This document shows, in pieces, positions 27,964 to 37,883 of a stretch of 64,000 nucleotides of DNA. Position numbers and translations under genes: made by a program. The notes under the pieces were generated by a model. That model did not search any database, was not told the origin of the DNA, and saw only the letters and a list, made by a program, of their open reading frames with translations. The number at the start of each line of letters is the position of its first letter. Position 1 is the first letter of the stretch. The DNA is from Nostoc sp. FACHB-892 (GTDB lineage Bacteria; Cyanobacteriota; Cyanobacteriia; Cyanobacteriales; Nostocaceae). The DNA is taken from the NCBI RefSeq assembly GCF_014698795.1, contig NZ_JACJTR010000006.1, positions 124,001 to 188,000 of the forward strand, read 5' to 3'.

Positions 27964-29505
27964 TTACTCCTCTTCATCGGGTTCTAAATCGTCGGCTGTC
28001 AGTTCCTGATGGGGGATGGCGGCAATAATCGCATCTATTACTTTAGATACTGGCAATATTTCAATATTCAAGTCTGGAAATTTTGTCCCTTTTGGCACGA
28101 TCGCTCTTTTAAATCCCAACTTAGCAGCTTCTTTTAACCGCAGTTCCATTTGGGAAACCGATCGCACTTGTCCACCTAACCCAACTTCACCGATTAATAC
28201 TGTACCGGGATCAACTATGCGATCGCGGAAACTGGCAACGATCGCGATCGCAATTCCTAAATCCACCGCAGGTTCTTCTACATTCAACCCACCCGCAGAA
28301 GCAACGTAGGAATCTAATTTTGACATGGGGATTCCCACCCGTTTTTCTAAAACGGCGAGAATTTGCACTAAGCGGTTATAGTCTACGCCAGTACCAGCAC
28401 GACGGGGTGAAGGGTAGCTGGTGGGACTTACAAGAGCTTGCAATTCAACAACTATCGGGCGAGTACCTTCGCAAGCCACGACAATAGCAGTACCAGGAGC
28501 GGGATCGTCACGGTTGCCTAAAAATAGCTCTGAGGGATTGGAAACTTCTCGCAATCCATCTGTTACCATTTCAAAGATGCCGATTTCGTGAGTTGCGCCA
28601 AAACGGTTTTTGACTGTCCTTAATAATCGATGGGAGGCAAAGCGATCGCCTTCAAAATACAATACTGTATCCACTAAATGTTCTAAGACTTTTGGCCCTG
28701 CGATCGCTCCTTCTTTGGTAACGTGCCCCACAATGAGCATAGTGACATCTTCGTGCTTTGCCACTTTCATCAATGCTGCTGTACATTCCCGTACCTGAGC
28801 CACTGAACCTGGTGCAGAAGTTAGCGCCGGAAAAAACACCGTTTGGATACTATCAATCACCGCCACGTTTGGCTTTAGAGAGTCTATTTCCCGTAAAATT
28901 TCTTCTAAATCTGTTTCTGGCAGTACATATAAATCTGCACCTATACTGTCAGGGTCTATGGGAAGTGTAGCATCTACTACTACCGCCGTATCTACTACTC
29001 TTACCTTCTCCTCATTAACCAGATTTACGCTTTTTGATACTCCCAAACGAGAAGCTCGTAATTTTACCTGCTGTCCCGATTCTTCACCAGTTACGTAAAG
29101 AATGCGATATTTCTGTGCTAATTGATTTGATACTTGCAACAATAAAGTTGATTTCCCAATACCCGGATCACCACCAATTAGCACCATAGAACCTGGGACA
29201 ACCCCACCTCCAAGCACCCGATCCAATTCTTCATAACCAGACTCCCATCGGGCGATTTGGCGATCGGTAATTTGATCAAATGTTAACGAGGAGCGTGCTT
29301 TAGCTGGTTTAGCATGAGATTTACCATTGCTTGGAGTTGATTGCCAACTACTCACTCCCCCACGGGTGGGTACATCTACTGAAGATTGAATAGAAATTTG
29401 TTCTTCTAGAGAGTTGTAAGTACCGCAAGCAGGACACTTACCAAACCACTGGGGCGATTCTGCTCCACATTCGTTACAAACGTAAAAGGTTTTTGGCTTT
29501 GCCAT
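27964..29505 (-). CDS. radA: DNA repair protein RadA
   Basis: 513 residues, ATG. Domains in order: a Cys4 zinc finger (Cys10, 13, 24, 27 in CNECG...CPACG), a RecA-like ATPase with Walker A GGDPGIGKST (111-120) and the RadA-specific KNRFGAT motif (about 285), and a C-terminal Lon-protease-like domain (about 340-500) that here binds DNA. RadA promotes branch migration in recombination. The roughly 45-residue linker between finger and ATPase is low in conservation. It is transcribed away from rpaB. Confidence 0.97.
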   Translation of the reverse strand: MAKPKTFYVCNECGAESPQWFGKCPACGTYNSLEEQISIQSSVDVPTRGGVSSWQSTPSNGKSHAKPAKARSSLTFDQITDRQIARWESGYEELDRVLGGGVVPGSMVLIGGDPGIGKSTLLLQVSNQLAQKYRILYVTGEESGQQVKLRASRLGVSKSVNLVNEEKVRVVDTAVVVDATLPIDPDSIGADLYVLPETDLEEILREIDSLKPNVAVIDSIQTVFFPALTSAPGSVAQVRECTAALMKVAKHEDVTMLIVGHVTKEGAIAGPKVLEHLVDTVLYFEGDRFASHRLLRTVKNRFGATHEIGIFEMVTDGLREVSNPSELFLGNRDDPAPGTAIVVACEGTRPIVVELQALVSPTSYPSPRRAGTGVDYNRLVQILAVLEKRVGIPMSKLDSYVASAGGLNVEEPAVDLGIAIAIVASFRDRIVDPGTVLIGEVGLGGQVRSVSQMELRLKEAAKLGFKRAIVPKGTKFPDLNIEILPVSKVIDAIIAAIPHQELTADDLEPDEEE

Positions 29506-29675
29506 TATTAAATCTTATTAAATAATCTTAATATTTACTTAATTCTTGAAAAAAACTAGAATCTAATAATAGTAGTATTTAGAGCTTTTTCCAAATGAAT
29601 TGATGGAATGATATCTTAATATTATGGTATTAAAAATTAATCATGTAAATTTTTAGTGAAGGAGCATTGAGAAAC

Positions 29676-30404
29676 TTGGAAAGCCATAAAGAAAAAATCT
29701 TGGTGGTAGACGACGAAGCCAGCATTCGCCGGATTTTGGAAACGCGCCTTTCCATGATTGGCTACGATGTAGTTACTGCTGGCGACGGGGAAGAAGCTTT
29801 AGATATTTTTCGTAAAACTGATCCTGACCTAGTAGTTTTGGATGTAATGATGCCAAAGCTAGACGGCTATGGTGTATGTCAAGAATTACGAAAAGAATCA
29901 GATGTCCCCATTATTATGCTAACAGCCTTGGGGGATGTAGCCGATCGCATCACCGGTCTAGAATTGGGTGCTGATGACTATGTAGTTAAACCATTTTCCC
30001 CGAAAGAGCTAGAAGCTCGAATTCGCTCGGTGTTGCGGCGGGTAGACAAAACCGGTGGATCTGGCATTCCCAGTTCTGGGGTAATCCATGTCGCTAACAT
30101 TAAAATCGATACGAATAAGCGACAAGTCTACAAAGGTGATGAGCGGATTCGATTGACTGGTATGGAGTTCAGCTTGTTAGAGTTGGTAGTTAGTCGCTCT
30201 GGAGAACCTTTTTCTCGTTCGGAAATTTTGCAGGAGGTTTGGGGTTATACACCAGAACGTCATGTTGATACCCGCGTTGTGGATGTGCATATATCTCGTT
30301 TGCGGGCAAAGTTAGAAGATGATCCTAGCAACCCAGAATTGATTCTTACAGCACGAGGTACTGGTTATCTTTTCCAGCGAATTATTGAACCAGGGGAGGA
30401 GTGA
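29676..30404 (+). CDS. rpaB: OmpR-type response regulator RpaB
   Basis: 242 residues from TTG 29676 (MESHKEKILVVDDEASIRRI), chosen because GAAGGAG lies about 11 bases upstream and the family N-terminus begins here; a TTG at 29667 is closer to the SD than is usual. Receiver domain with Asp12-Asp13, phosphoacceptor Asp56 (VVLDVMMPK) and KPF lysine; winged-helix output domain with YTPERHVDTRVVDVHISRLR. Near-identity of the receiver to RpaB (ycf27) proteins supports the name. RpaB controls light-responsive genes with the kinase NblS, not present here. Confidence 0.93.
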   Translation: MESHKEKILVVDDEASIRRILETRLSMIGYDVVTAGDGEEALDIFRKTDPDLVVLDVMMPKLDGYGVCQELRKESDVPIIMLTALGDVADRITGLELGADDYVVKPFSPKELEARIRSVLRRVDKTGGSGIPSSGVIHVANIKIDTNKRQVYKGDERIRLTGMEFSLLELVVSRSGEPFSRSEILQEVWGYTPERHVDTRVVDVHISRLRAKLEDDPSNPELILTARGTGYLFQRIIEPGEE

Positions 30405-30407
30405 AAA

Positions 30408-30470
30408 TAGTTAGGAGTGAGGAGTTAAAAACTTTCTTCAACTCATAACTGATAACTGATAACTCATAAC
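30408..30470. repeat. GGAGTTAAAAACTC-type palindromic repeat
   Basis: AGTTAGGAGTGAGGAGTTAA followed by ATAACTGATAACTGATAACT units, filling the gap between rpaB and the next gene. Confidence 0.6.
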
Positions 30471-30481
30471 TTTTTCCAAGG

Positions 30482-31120
30482 ATGACTAAACCTGATCCTA
30501 ATCGAGTTTTGCGGCGTCTACCCATTGTCGTAGGTGGGTTAGGCGCTGTACTTTTGCTGATTAACCGTTTATTGACACCAGAATTAACCCAGTCTCAATC
30601 GCGTGTTGATGTGCTGGGTGTGATTTTGAGTGCAGTGTTAATTTTGACTGGTTTAATTTGGCAGCAAGTTCAGCCGCGATCGCCTGATACTGTAGAACTA
30701 GTTGGAGAAGAAGGTTTTGTACTAGCAGCAGATTTACCTGAAGCTGTGAAAACAGAGCTAGCCTGGGCATCTCATTTATTGTTGACTAATACAGTAACGC
30801 GATCGCTAGTGGTTTTTTATCAAGGTAAAGTTTTGTTGCGTCGCGGTATTTTGGGTACTAAATCTGAGGTTGTACCAGGAGTAATCTTAAAACAGGTACT
30901 CGAAAAACAAAAACCGATTTATTTAGTTGCTCTAAAAATATATCCAGGTAGGCTTGAATTTGATTATTTACCAGAAAATACTCAAGGTGTAATTTGTCAA
31001 CCTATTGGCAACCAAGGTGCGCTAATTTTAGGCGCGAATGCTCCTCGCAGTTACACCAAACAAGATGAAAACTGGATTGCTGGAATTGCTGATAAATTAG
31101 CTGTTACTCTTAATACTTAG
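30482..31120 (+). CDS. Cofactor assembly of complex C subunit B-like protein (CCB2/CCB4 family)
   Basis: 212 residues, ATG. Two N-terminal membrane helices (about 14-28 and 44-60) are followed by a soluble domain with VELVGEEGFVLAADLP, SHLLLTNTVTRSLVVFYQGK and LILGANAPRSYTKQDENWI. I recognise this as the CCB2/CCB4 family, which in chloroplasts helps attach haem c(n) covalently to cytochrome b6. A role in cytochrome b6f assembly is inferred by homology. Downstream of rpaB on the same strand, 77 bases away. Confidence 0.75.
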   Translation: MTKPDPNRVLRRLPIVVGGLGAVLLLINRLLTPELTQSQSRVDVLGVILSAVLILTGLIWQQVQPRSPDTVELVGEEGFVLAADLPEAVKTELAWASHLLLTNTVTRSLVVFYQGKVLLRRGILGTKSEVVPGVILKQVLEKQKPIYLVALKIYPGRLEFDYLPENTQGVICQPIGNQGALILGANAPRSYTKQDENWIAGIADKLAVTLNT

Positions 31121-31150
31121 GTTTTTGGGTAATTTAGAAATCAAGCTCAG

Positions 31151-32065
31151 TCACCAAGAAGTTAAAAAATTCCACCCTTCTTTTTCTTCCTCAGTTGTTC
31201 CTTCTTTTTCTTGAGCTTCTTCCGGTGTCTCTAAGTTTTTCTGTTGGATTACATTCTCATATTCTCCTGAATCAACCCATTTCAATAACTCGCCAGCCCG
31301 CATAACCACCCAAGAAAGTCCAGGTTCTGTATGGCTTAATATTTTGGTTAGCTGATCAGCACTATCAAAGTTATTGGATGCAAACTCACGGGCTTGGGCA
31401 AGGAAATCTTCGATCACAGCAGTAGTCAAGTACTCATCTGGCAAACCCGCGAGTTTCATCAGTGTAGTGGTTGCTACGTCAATATCCTGGCAAGCAAGCA
31501 TTGCAGCCCGATCAGCAGTGAACCTAGCCATCATCCGCCAATTATACAAAGCCCGTTCCATACCACCAGCTACCAAGCCACCAACCCCAAGTGTGGTACT
31601 GTTTAACAAATTTTTCAAAGTTGGCATTACAATTGCCATTTGGTGATAAACCATCTGCTGACTCTTGATGCGATCGATTTCCTGCCCAAAAACGTAAAGC
31701 AACTCATCTGCACCAAGCCACTCCATTGCATCTAAATTTATACCCACAACGGGTTTTTCTACGCCAACAATGTAGGTTTCAATGTGACCTGTACCCCGAA
31801 ACAGATACAATTCAGGAAGTGGAGCAATATCAAGAATTTGACAGGTTTCTACAAATGCCTGATGCAATTGGGGAAAATTACGGGATGAAATTCTGATTTC
31901 ACTACCAAGGCTTTGCAGCCTGAGTAGGCGCTCGATGCCGTATTCATTAATTTTTTTGAGTAGCAAGGAGACGCCGGGCATATTTTGCAAAGAAGCTAAG
32001 GCTTTGCGATCAAAAGGGTGTTCGTAGGCTGCTGAATTCAATCCAGTTAAAATTTTTCTCGTCAT
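31151..32065 (-). CDS. M48-like protein lacking zinc ligands (probable pseudoprotease)
   Basis: 304 residues, ATG. The frame follows the M48 peptidase plan: LYLFRGTGHIETYIVG, PVVGINLDAMEWLGADELLYVFG and a helix with IKSQQ. In active relatives this helix reads AHELGHIKSGH; here the HExxH is QEIDR (128-132) and the later Glu ligand in E-x-x-AD is replaced by Arg181 (RFTADRA). All three zinc ligands therefore appear lost, so the protein is unlikely to be a protease; a structural or regulatory role is inferred. The tail (270-300) is Glu/Lys-rich. Confidence 0.75.
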   Translation of the reverse strand: MTRKILTGLNSAAYEHPFDRKALASLQNMPGVSLLLKKINEYGIERLLRLQSLGSEIRISSRNFPQLHQAFVETCQILDIAPLPELYLFRGTGHIETYIVGVEKPVVGINLDAMEWLGADELLYVFGQEIDRIKSQQMVYHQMAIVMPTLKNLLNSTTLGVGGLVAGGMERALYNWRMMARFTADRAAMLACQDIDVATTTLMKLAGLPDEYLTTAVIEDFLAQAREFASNNFDSADQLTKILSHTEPGLSWVVMRAGELLKWVDSGEYENVIQQKNLETPEEAQEKEGTTEEEKEGWNFLTSW

Positions 32066-32534
32066 GGGTTTTGAGCTTGATGTTGGAGTGTTTGGGAGGT
32101 TCAGTTACTCATACCATTTTGGATTTTGAATTTTAGATTTTTGATTGTGAAATAGTTAATCAATAAGCTTTCTTTTTGGCGATCCATTTGTCGCAATAAT
32201 TTTTCAAATTGGTATCAGTATGAATGGCTTGTGTTTTCATTACGCCTATGGTTAGGGGTTTCGGTAAGGCGCTTGCTGTTCAGTTTTTTGAATTATTCCC
32301 CACAATTACCAAGACGAGCCAAGAGCGATCGCAGAGAGATTTTACCAGATTGAACTAGAAAATCATATTTGATTCAGCTTCAAATCTAAGTATTTGTCGT
32401 CATCTCGCCCAGATACAATATGCAATAGGGACGCACAGATGTTATTAATGTCAGCTTAAGGGCAGTTGACACTTATGCACAGATGTGAATCTATACTAAC
32501 TGACTCGGAAATTTAGAAATTTACAATTCTATCT
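32066..32534. other. Intergenic region, nothing recognised
   Basis: About 470 bases between two divergent genes, containing GGATTTTGAATTTTAG-type text related to the cphB-cphA repeat and one HIP1-like site near 32325. No ORF, RNA gene or clear operator seen. Confidence 0.5.
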
Positions 32535-33053
32535 ATGCAAATTATTTATTGGCTATTACTTGCTGTAATGTTTGTGGGTATCATCGGTGCTGTAGTTCCA
32601 GCTATTCCTGGTAGCAGCTTAATTTTAATTGCAATTATCGCCTGGGGAATCGTTAGTAGTTCTTTTGCAGCGATCAAAATTCCATTAATCGTGACAATTA
32701 TAGTTTTACTGCTCAGTGTCGCAGTAGATTTTTTAGCTAGCTATGTGGGAGCAAAACAAGCTGGAGCTAGTAAGTGGGGGCAAATTGGCGCAATTGTCGG
32801 TTTGGTAGTGGGCTTTTTGGGATTATTGCCAACCTTGCCTTTTGGCGGCCCACTGTTAGGAATTTTATTAGGCCCGCTTGTGGGAGCAATTATTGGTGAG
32901 TATCTTTACCGACGTGAATTCAGGTTGGCAGTTAAGGCGGGTATCGGAATTGTAGTCGGCTCTTTGATTGGAAATTTGATTCAAGGGTTGTTAGCGATCG
33001 CCGCAGTTGTAGTTTTCGTTGTGACAACTTGGCCACAGGTGTTTGGTTCTTAG
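32535..33053 (+). CDS. DUF456 family membrane protein
   Basis: 172 residues, ATG, almost entirely hydrophobic with about four to five spans and glycine-rich turns. GIIGAVVPAIPGSSLILIAI and LPFGGPLLGILLGPLVGAII are the DUF456 hallmarks. Function unknown; the glycine zipper repeats suggest tight helix packing. Confidence 0.85.
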   Translation: MQIIYWLLLAVMFVGIIGAVVPAIPGSSLILIAIIAWGIVSSSFAAIKIPLIVTIIVLLLSVAVDFLASYVGAKQAGASKWGQIGAIVGLVVGFLGLLPTLPFGGPLLGILLGPLVGAIIGEYLYRREFRLAVKAGIGIVVGSLIGNLIQGLLAIAAVVVFVVTTWPQVFGS

Positions 33054-33081
33054 CAATTTCTGAATTTTTGATTTGTCGTCA

Positions 33082-33795
33082 TTAAGGATTAACGTTAATC
33101 TGCCCACGACACACTAGTTTACCTGGGATCAGCGTTAATTCTTGGATATCGACATCTGAACCAAGATCCAGATTGTACTGATGATTGTCCTCTAATACAT
33201 TCTCCTGGTCGGGCTTGATTTTTATATGTGCCACTTGCAACTCATGCCCACTGAGTAACTGTGAGCTTAGACAAATCTCCAAAGGAGTTGTTTCATTATT
33301 GGTGACTCTCAGACCTCGCAGTATAATTTGATTGTAATCAAGGATAATTTCTTGCCAATTAATTGGTTGTGACTTTGGGCAATATGTTGGTAAAACCTTA
33401 ATCAGCAAATCGCTCAAAGCATTCGATAATAAGTCAGATGAAAGAGAAGCATTAAGATCCTTTTCATCTACGATCAAATTGCCAACTACTGGTACTGTTT
33501 CTAACAGTCGTAAGGGTTTGCCCCTGAGTACCGAGCCAATGTTTATCCGAATATTTTCTGCAATTAATTGAATTTTTGTAATTAAGACACCTTGATAAAC
33601 TGCATGAGTAGCAAAAATAGATACCGACGGGATACGCCCAGAAAGAATTTGGCGATCGCTCGCTTTAATCTCCACTTCTAATTCAGATATTTGGCTTACT
33701 TGCGCTCTCAGCCAGAGCTTTAGGGCTGTTGTGAGTACCTGCGTAATTATGCGGATTTTATTTGCATTTGTGGATTGGGGATTTTGCTCTGGCAT
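33082..33795 (-). CDS. DUF2993 (LmeA-like) protein
   Basis: 237 residues, ATG, no clear signal peptide. LWLRAQVSQISELEVEIKAS, QILSGRIPSVSIFATHAVYQ and GVLITKIQLIAENIRINIG follow the DUF2993 pattern, a family of beta-rich proteins thought to bind lipids or act in envelope lipid handling. Converges on the DUF456 gene with 28 bases between stops. Confidence 0.8.
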   Translation of the reverse strand: MPEQNPQSTNANKIRIITQVLTTALKLWLRAQVSQISELEVEIKASDRQILSGRIPSVSIFATHAVYQGVLITKIQLIAENIRINIGSVLRGKPLRLLETVPVVGNLIVDEKDLNASLSSDLLSNALSDLLIKVLPTYCPKSQPINWQEIILDYNQIILRGLRVTNNETTPLEICLSSQLLSGHELQVAHIKIKPDQENVLEDNHQYNLDLGSDVDIQELTLIPGKLVCRGQINVNP

Positions 33796-33950
33796 CTAAC
33801 GAATTTGTTTATGAGTATTGAAGGTGGCAGAGGGTCACTGCCTGCTGCCTTCTATTGATAAATCAAACAAGTCTTAAATGTAACATTTATGCCTACTCGC
33901 AACAAAATGCAAATATCATTTAATTGTTAACAGTAAATAAGTAATTCCAG

Positions 33951-34763
33951 ATGGAGGAACGATTACAAAAAATTCTTGCTCAATGGGGTATCGCCTCACG
34001 CCGTGAAGCCGAAGAAATGATTAGGCACTCACGGGTGCAAATCAATGGGGTATTGGCACATTTAGGTCAAAAGGTTGATCCCCAAAAAGATGCGATCGCA
34101 ATTGATGGTAAGCCTGTATCTAAAAAGCAGCGTCCGGCTTTAATATATTTATTGCTACATAAACCAGCAGGTGTGGTTTCGACTTGCTACGACCCTCACC
34201 GCAGACCAACAGTTCTGGATCTACTACCGAAAGAATTACGGGACGGTACAGGTATTCACCCAGTTGGGCGTTTAGATGCAGACTCTACAGGAGCATTAAT
34301 CCTGACTAATGACGGAAATCTGACATTTGGACTAACCCATCCCCGTCACAGTATTTCCAAGACATATCGTGTTTTGGTAGAAGGACACCCTTCAGAATCA
34401 GTACTGCAAATGTGGCGTCAGGGTGTGATGTTGGACGGTAGAAAAACCAGGGCCGCTAAGGTACAGCTAATAGAACATCGTGCCGAGCAAAGCTTTTTAG
34501 AAATAGTGTTGCAGGAGGGAAGAAATCGCCAAATTCGCCGGATAGCTCAACAGTTAGGATACCCAGTAATCAAGCTGCATCGGACTGCTATCGGTTCAAT
34601 TCAATTACAAACTCCAAAAGAACCTTTTTTGGAAGAGGGTAAATATCGTTCCCTCAAGGATCACGAGATTCACTTTTTGCAAGAGCAGATAACAAAACCT
34701 ATTAAAGATTCAGTGGAGTTAAGGAGTGTCAGTAGGCATGAAATGGCTAAGAAAGAAGAATAA
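33951..34763 (+). CDS. Pseudouridine synthase, RsuA/RluB family
   Basis: 270 residues, ATG. An N-terminal S4 domain (MEERLQKILAQWGIASRREA) is followed by the catalytic domain with GRLDADSTGALILTNDG (Asp is the nucleophile) and EGRNRQIRRI. It isomerises uridine in ribosomal RNA, probably 23S (RluB) or 16S (RsuA). The 3' end overlaps the next gene by 26 bases, so the two are translationally linked. Confidence 0.92.
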   Translation: MEERLQKILAQWGIASRREAEEMIRHSRVQINGVLAHLGQKVDPQKDAIAIDGKPVSKKQRPALIYLLLHKPAGVVSTCYDPHRRPTVLDLLPKELRDGTGIHPVGRLDADSTGALILTNDGNLTFGLTHPRHSISKTYRVLVEGHPSESVLQMWRQGVMLDGRKTRAAKVQLIEHRAEQSFLEIVLQEGRNRQIRRIAQQLGYPVIKLHRTAIGSIQLQTPKEPFLEEGKYRSLKDHEIHFLQEQITKPIKDSVELRSVSRHEMAKKEE

Positions 34764-35550
34764 CCACCAGCCATCAATTTCATTAGAGCAACAACGAGCC
34801 GAAAAGTTGGCAGAAATGGGCGCTCAACTTTGGGCATTGCGTCAAGAACAGGGTCTATCTCTAGAGCAAATGGTTGCATTAACTAGGATTCCCCAGCGAT
34901 TATTGCAGGCGATCGAAGAAGGTAATTTAAATGATCTGCCAGAACCAGTCTATATACAGGGTTTAATCAGACAATTTGCCGATGCACTAGGCTTGAATGG
35001 AGTAGAATTTTCTGGCACTTTTCCAATCAGTTCTGCACAAGTGAACCGTCAAAGCATGGGGAATACTTCACCCCTTGAGCAACTACGTCCGATTCACCTT
35101 TATTTTCTTTACATATTGCTAATTGTATGCTCTGTAAATGGCTTATCTCAGTTATTAAATAGTGCGGTACTACAAGCAAGTAATAGCCAAAATCAGCCAT
35201 ACATAAAACATAAGTCCGGTGTTAAACCAGAAGTAGCCCAACTAAAAGATTCATTAAAAGTTCAACCTGTAAGCGACACTCTTAGCGGCGCACAACAGGG
35301 ACAGGTTGTACAGATTGGTGTCACTTTAAAAGCGTCATCTTGGATTCGGGTAGTAGCCGATGGCAAAACCGAGTTTGAGGGTACTCTCCCAGAGGGAACT
35401 CACCGAATTTGGAAAGCTCAAGAACAACTCACAGTGAAAACTGATAATGCTGGTGGTGTTTTAATGAGCGTCAATCAGGAAAAAGCCAAGAAAATGGGAG
35501 AGCCAGGGAAAGAGGAAGAAGTTAGGATTGCTGCAAAACCTAAGTTTTGA
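34738..35550 (+). CDS. RodZ-like helix-turn-helix membrane protein
   Basis: 270 residues from ATG 34738, with AAGGAG at 34721; the GTG at 34726 is an alternative. An N-terminal HTH_25 domain (LWALRQEQGLSLEQMVALTR...YIQGLIRQFADALGL), one membrane helix (about 122-137, LYFLYILLIVCSVNGL) and a C-terminal DUF4115 beta domain (VTLKASSWIRVVADGKTEFEGTLPEGTHR) give the RodZ order. RodZ links MreB to the membrane for cell shape; whether this is the main RodZ of the cell is not known. Starts within the end of the pseudouridine synthase gene. Confidence 0.8.
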   Translation: MKWLRKKNNHQPSISLEQQRAEKLAEMGAQLWALRQEQGLSLEQMVALTRIPQRLLQAIEEGNLNDLPEPVYIQGLIRQFADALGLNGVEFSGTFPISSAQVNRQSMGNTSPLEQLRPIHLYFLYILLIVCSVNGLSQLLNSAVLQASNSQNQPYIKHKSGVKPEVAQLKDSLKVQPVSDTLSGAQQGQVVQIGVTLKASSWIRVVADGKTEFEGTLPEGTHRIWKAQEQLTVKTDNAGGVLMSVNQEKAKKMGEPGKEEEVRIAAKPKF

Positions 35551-35644
35551 AATATGGGGCATAGGGCATAGGGCATGGGGCATTGAGCATAGTTATTCTC
35601 TCTGTCCCCCTTGTCCTCCCCTGCCTCCCCTGCTCCCCCTGCCT

Positions 35645-37153
35645 TTATTGCCCTTCCGGGGCGCGTCCATTTAGTCTGGTCAGAACTTTTAAGCGATCGC
35701 CTAATTCTTGTGTCAACGCTTCTGCTTGATAGCGCCACTCCCAGTTACCCTCAGCAACACTAGGAAAATTCATCCGCGCTTCGTTTCCTAATCCCAAAAC
35801 ATCTTGCAAGGGAATAATTGCTTGGTTGGCTATGGAACTCAAAGCTAGACGAATTAAATCCCAGTGGATGCCTTCAGGACTAATACAACCTAAATAAAGC
35901 AACAGATTTTGCTTTTCGTAGTCGCTAGCTGAATTAAACCAGCCTACAGTTGTGTCGTTATCGTGAGTCCCGGTATAAACTACAGCATTTCGCGGGTAAT
36001 TAAATGGTAAAAATGGATTACCGGGATCAGAACCAAAGGCAAACTGCAAAACCTTCATCCCAGGAAATTCATACTTGTCTCGCAGTGCTTCTACCTCTGG
36101 TGTAATTACTCCCAAATCTTCTGCCAAGACAGGTAGCTTGCCCAACTTCTGCCTAATCACTTCAAAAAAAGCATCTCCAGGCGCTTCCACCCATTTGCCA
36201 TTCATGGCAGTTTCTTCGCCTTTGGCTACTGACCAATAAGCCTCGAAGCCGCGGAAGTGGTCAATGCGAATTATATCTACATAATCCAGCATTGCCTCAA
36301 AGCGTTGTACCCACCATTTAAAGTCTTGTTTTTGTAATTCCTGCCAGTTATAAACCGGGTTGCCCCACAATTGACCGGTGGAGCTGAAGTAATCTGGTGG
36401 AACTCCTGCCATTTGGGCAGCAACTCCTGTCTCTTCGTCTAAGCAAAAGATATCGGGATGTGCCCACACGTCAGCACTATCGTGAGATACGTAGATCGGG
36501 ATATCGCCGATAATATCTATACCGCGCATATTGGCATAGCTTTTCAGTTCTGACCACTGCCGGAAAAACTCAAATTGAACGAACTTGTAATAAAAGATAT
36601 CTCCACTGAGCCGATCTTGGACTTCAGCTAATGCTTCAGGTTTACGCTTGACAAATTCTGGTTCCCATGTGTGCCAGCTTGCATTCTCGTGGGCATCTTT
36701 CAACGCCATAAATAAAGCGTAATTATCTAGCCAATAGGCTTTACTCTCACAAAAACCAGCAAACTCGTTTTTTTGGATGTCCGTAGCATTTACTTTAAAG
36801 TTTTCACAGGCTTTTTTTAGCAGCCCAATCTTAATCGGCACAACCTGGTCAAAATCTACCTTTTCTACCGGAAATCCTGGTAAATTAGCAAAGTCTTCTT
36901 CAGATAGCAAACCCTCGTTTCGCAGTTTTTCTGGGCTAATCAGCAGGGGATTTCCTGCCATTGCCGAGTAGCACATATAGGGGGAATTACCATATCCAGT
37001 GGGACCCAAAGGTAAAACTTGCCAATATTGTTGATGGGTATCTTTAAGAAAATCGATGAAGCGATAGGCTTCTAAGCCTAAATCTCCAACGCCAAATCGA
37101 CTGGGAAAGGAAGTAGGATGCAGCAAAATACCACTGGATCTAGGAAAAGGCAT
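35645..37153 (-). CDS. malQ: 4-alpha-glucanotransferase (disproportionating enzyme)
   Basis: 502 residues from ATG 37153 (MPFPRSSGILLHPTSFPSRF); the frame opens at TTG 37159. GH77 family: it transfers maltooligosaccharide units in glycogen breakdown. Motifs include LPLGPTGYGNSPYM, the nucleophile region RIDHFRGFEAYW, the acid region VLAEDLGVITPEV and GTHDNDTTVGW. The family length is normal. Its 3' end lies next to CCCCTGC repeats. Confidence 0.96.
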   Translation of the reverse strand: MPFPRSSGILLHPTSFPSRFGVGDLGLEAYRFIDFLKDTHQQYWQVLPLGPTGYGNSPYMCYSAMAGNPLLISPEKLRNEGLLSEEDFANLPGFPVEKVDFDQVVPIKIGLLKKACENFKVNATDIQKNEFAGFCESKAYWLDNYALFMALKDAHENASWHTWEPEFVKRKPEALAEVQDRLSGDIFYYKFVQFEFFRQWSELKSYANMRGIDIIGDIPIYVSHDSADVWAHPDIFCLDEETGVAAQMAGVPPDYFSSTGQLWGNPVYNWQELQKQDFKWWVQRFEAMLDYVDIIRIDHFRGFEAYWSVAKGEETAMNGKWVEAPGDAFFEVIRQKLGKLPVLAEDLGVITPEVEALRDKYEFPGMKVLQFAFGSDPGNPFLPFNYPRNAVVYTGTHDNDTTVGWFNSASDYEKQNLLLYLGCISPEGIHWDLIRLALSSIANQAIIPLQDVLGLGNEARMNFPSVAEGNWEWRYQAEALTQELGDRLKVLTRLNGRAPEGQ

Positions 37154-37350
37154 AAGCAACCTGAATTATTAGAGGGAGCAATTGTCTGATGGACACGCGA
37201 TGCGATCGCCCAAGGGGCAGTGGCAAAGCCAATCGCATCGAATTTATCACGGAACAGTATTTGCAAGGTAAATCAAGTAAACTCATTTTTGTCCTTAGTC
37301 ATTTGTCCTTTACTCTTGACTAATGACCAATGACCAATGACTAAATAATT

Positions 37351-37782
37351 ATGACTTACCGAAATCCTGCACCAACAGTTGATATCATCATTGAACTAGT
37401 AGATCGACCTCATCGGCCAATAGTGTTAATTGAAAGACATAATCTACCCTTAGGTTGGGCTATTCCTGGTGGTTTTGTTGACTATGGGGAAGCGGTTGAA
37501 GTGGCGGCCCGACGGGAAGCTGAAGAAGAGACGGGTTTGCAGGTAGAGTTAGTTGAACAATTACTGGTGTATTCTGATCCCAATCGCGATCCGCGTCAGC
37601 ATACTATTAGCATTGTGTTTTTGGCGACAGCGACGGGTGAACCTGTGGCTGGGGATGATGCTAAAGGTGTAGGAGTTTTTGAGTATTGGCGTGTGCCTGG
37701 TAATTTATGTTTTGACCACGATCGCATTTTGCGGGATTATTGGCGATATCGGCATTATGGGATACGTCCAAGGTTGGGGTAA
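37351..37782 (+). CDS. NUDIX hydrolase
   Basis: 143 residues, ATG. Nudix box [24 protein letters not shown] is complete, preceded by [17 protein letters not shown]. The later [20 protein letters not shown] is typical of ADP-ribose pyrophosphatase-like members. Short repeats (TGACCAATGACC) lie just upstream and overlap the expected promoter region. Confidence 0.88.
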   Translation: MTYRNPAPTVDIIIELVDRPHRPIVLIERHNLPLGWAIPGGFVDYGEAVEVAARREAEEETGLQVELVEQLLVYSDPNRDPRQHTISIVFLATATGEPVAGDDAKGVGVFEYWRVPGNLCFDHDRILRDYWRYRHYGIRPRLG

Positions 37783-37883
37783 GAGGGACGAACCGCAAAG
37801 GACGCAAAGCAAGAGTGGAGAGGAATACCTGTGGCACAAAGTTTCTGTGATTATACTGTGTCAGTGGTATTTAAAGGTGCATT

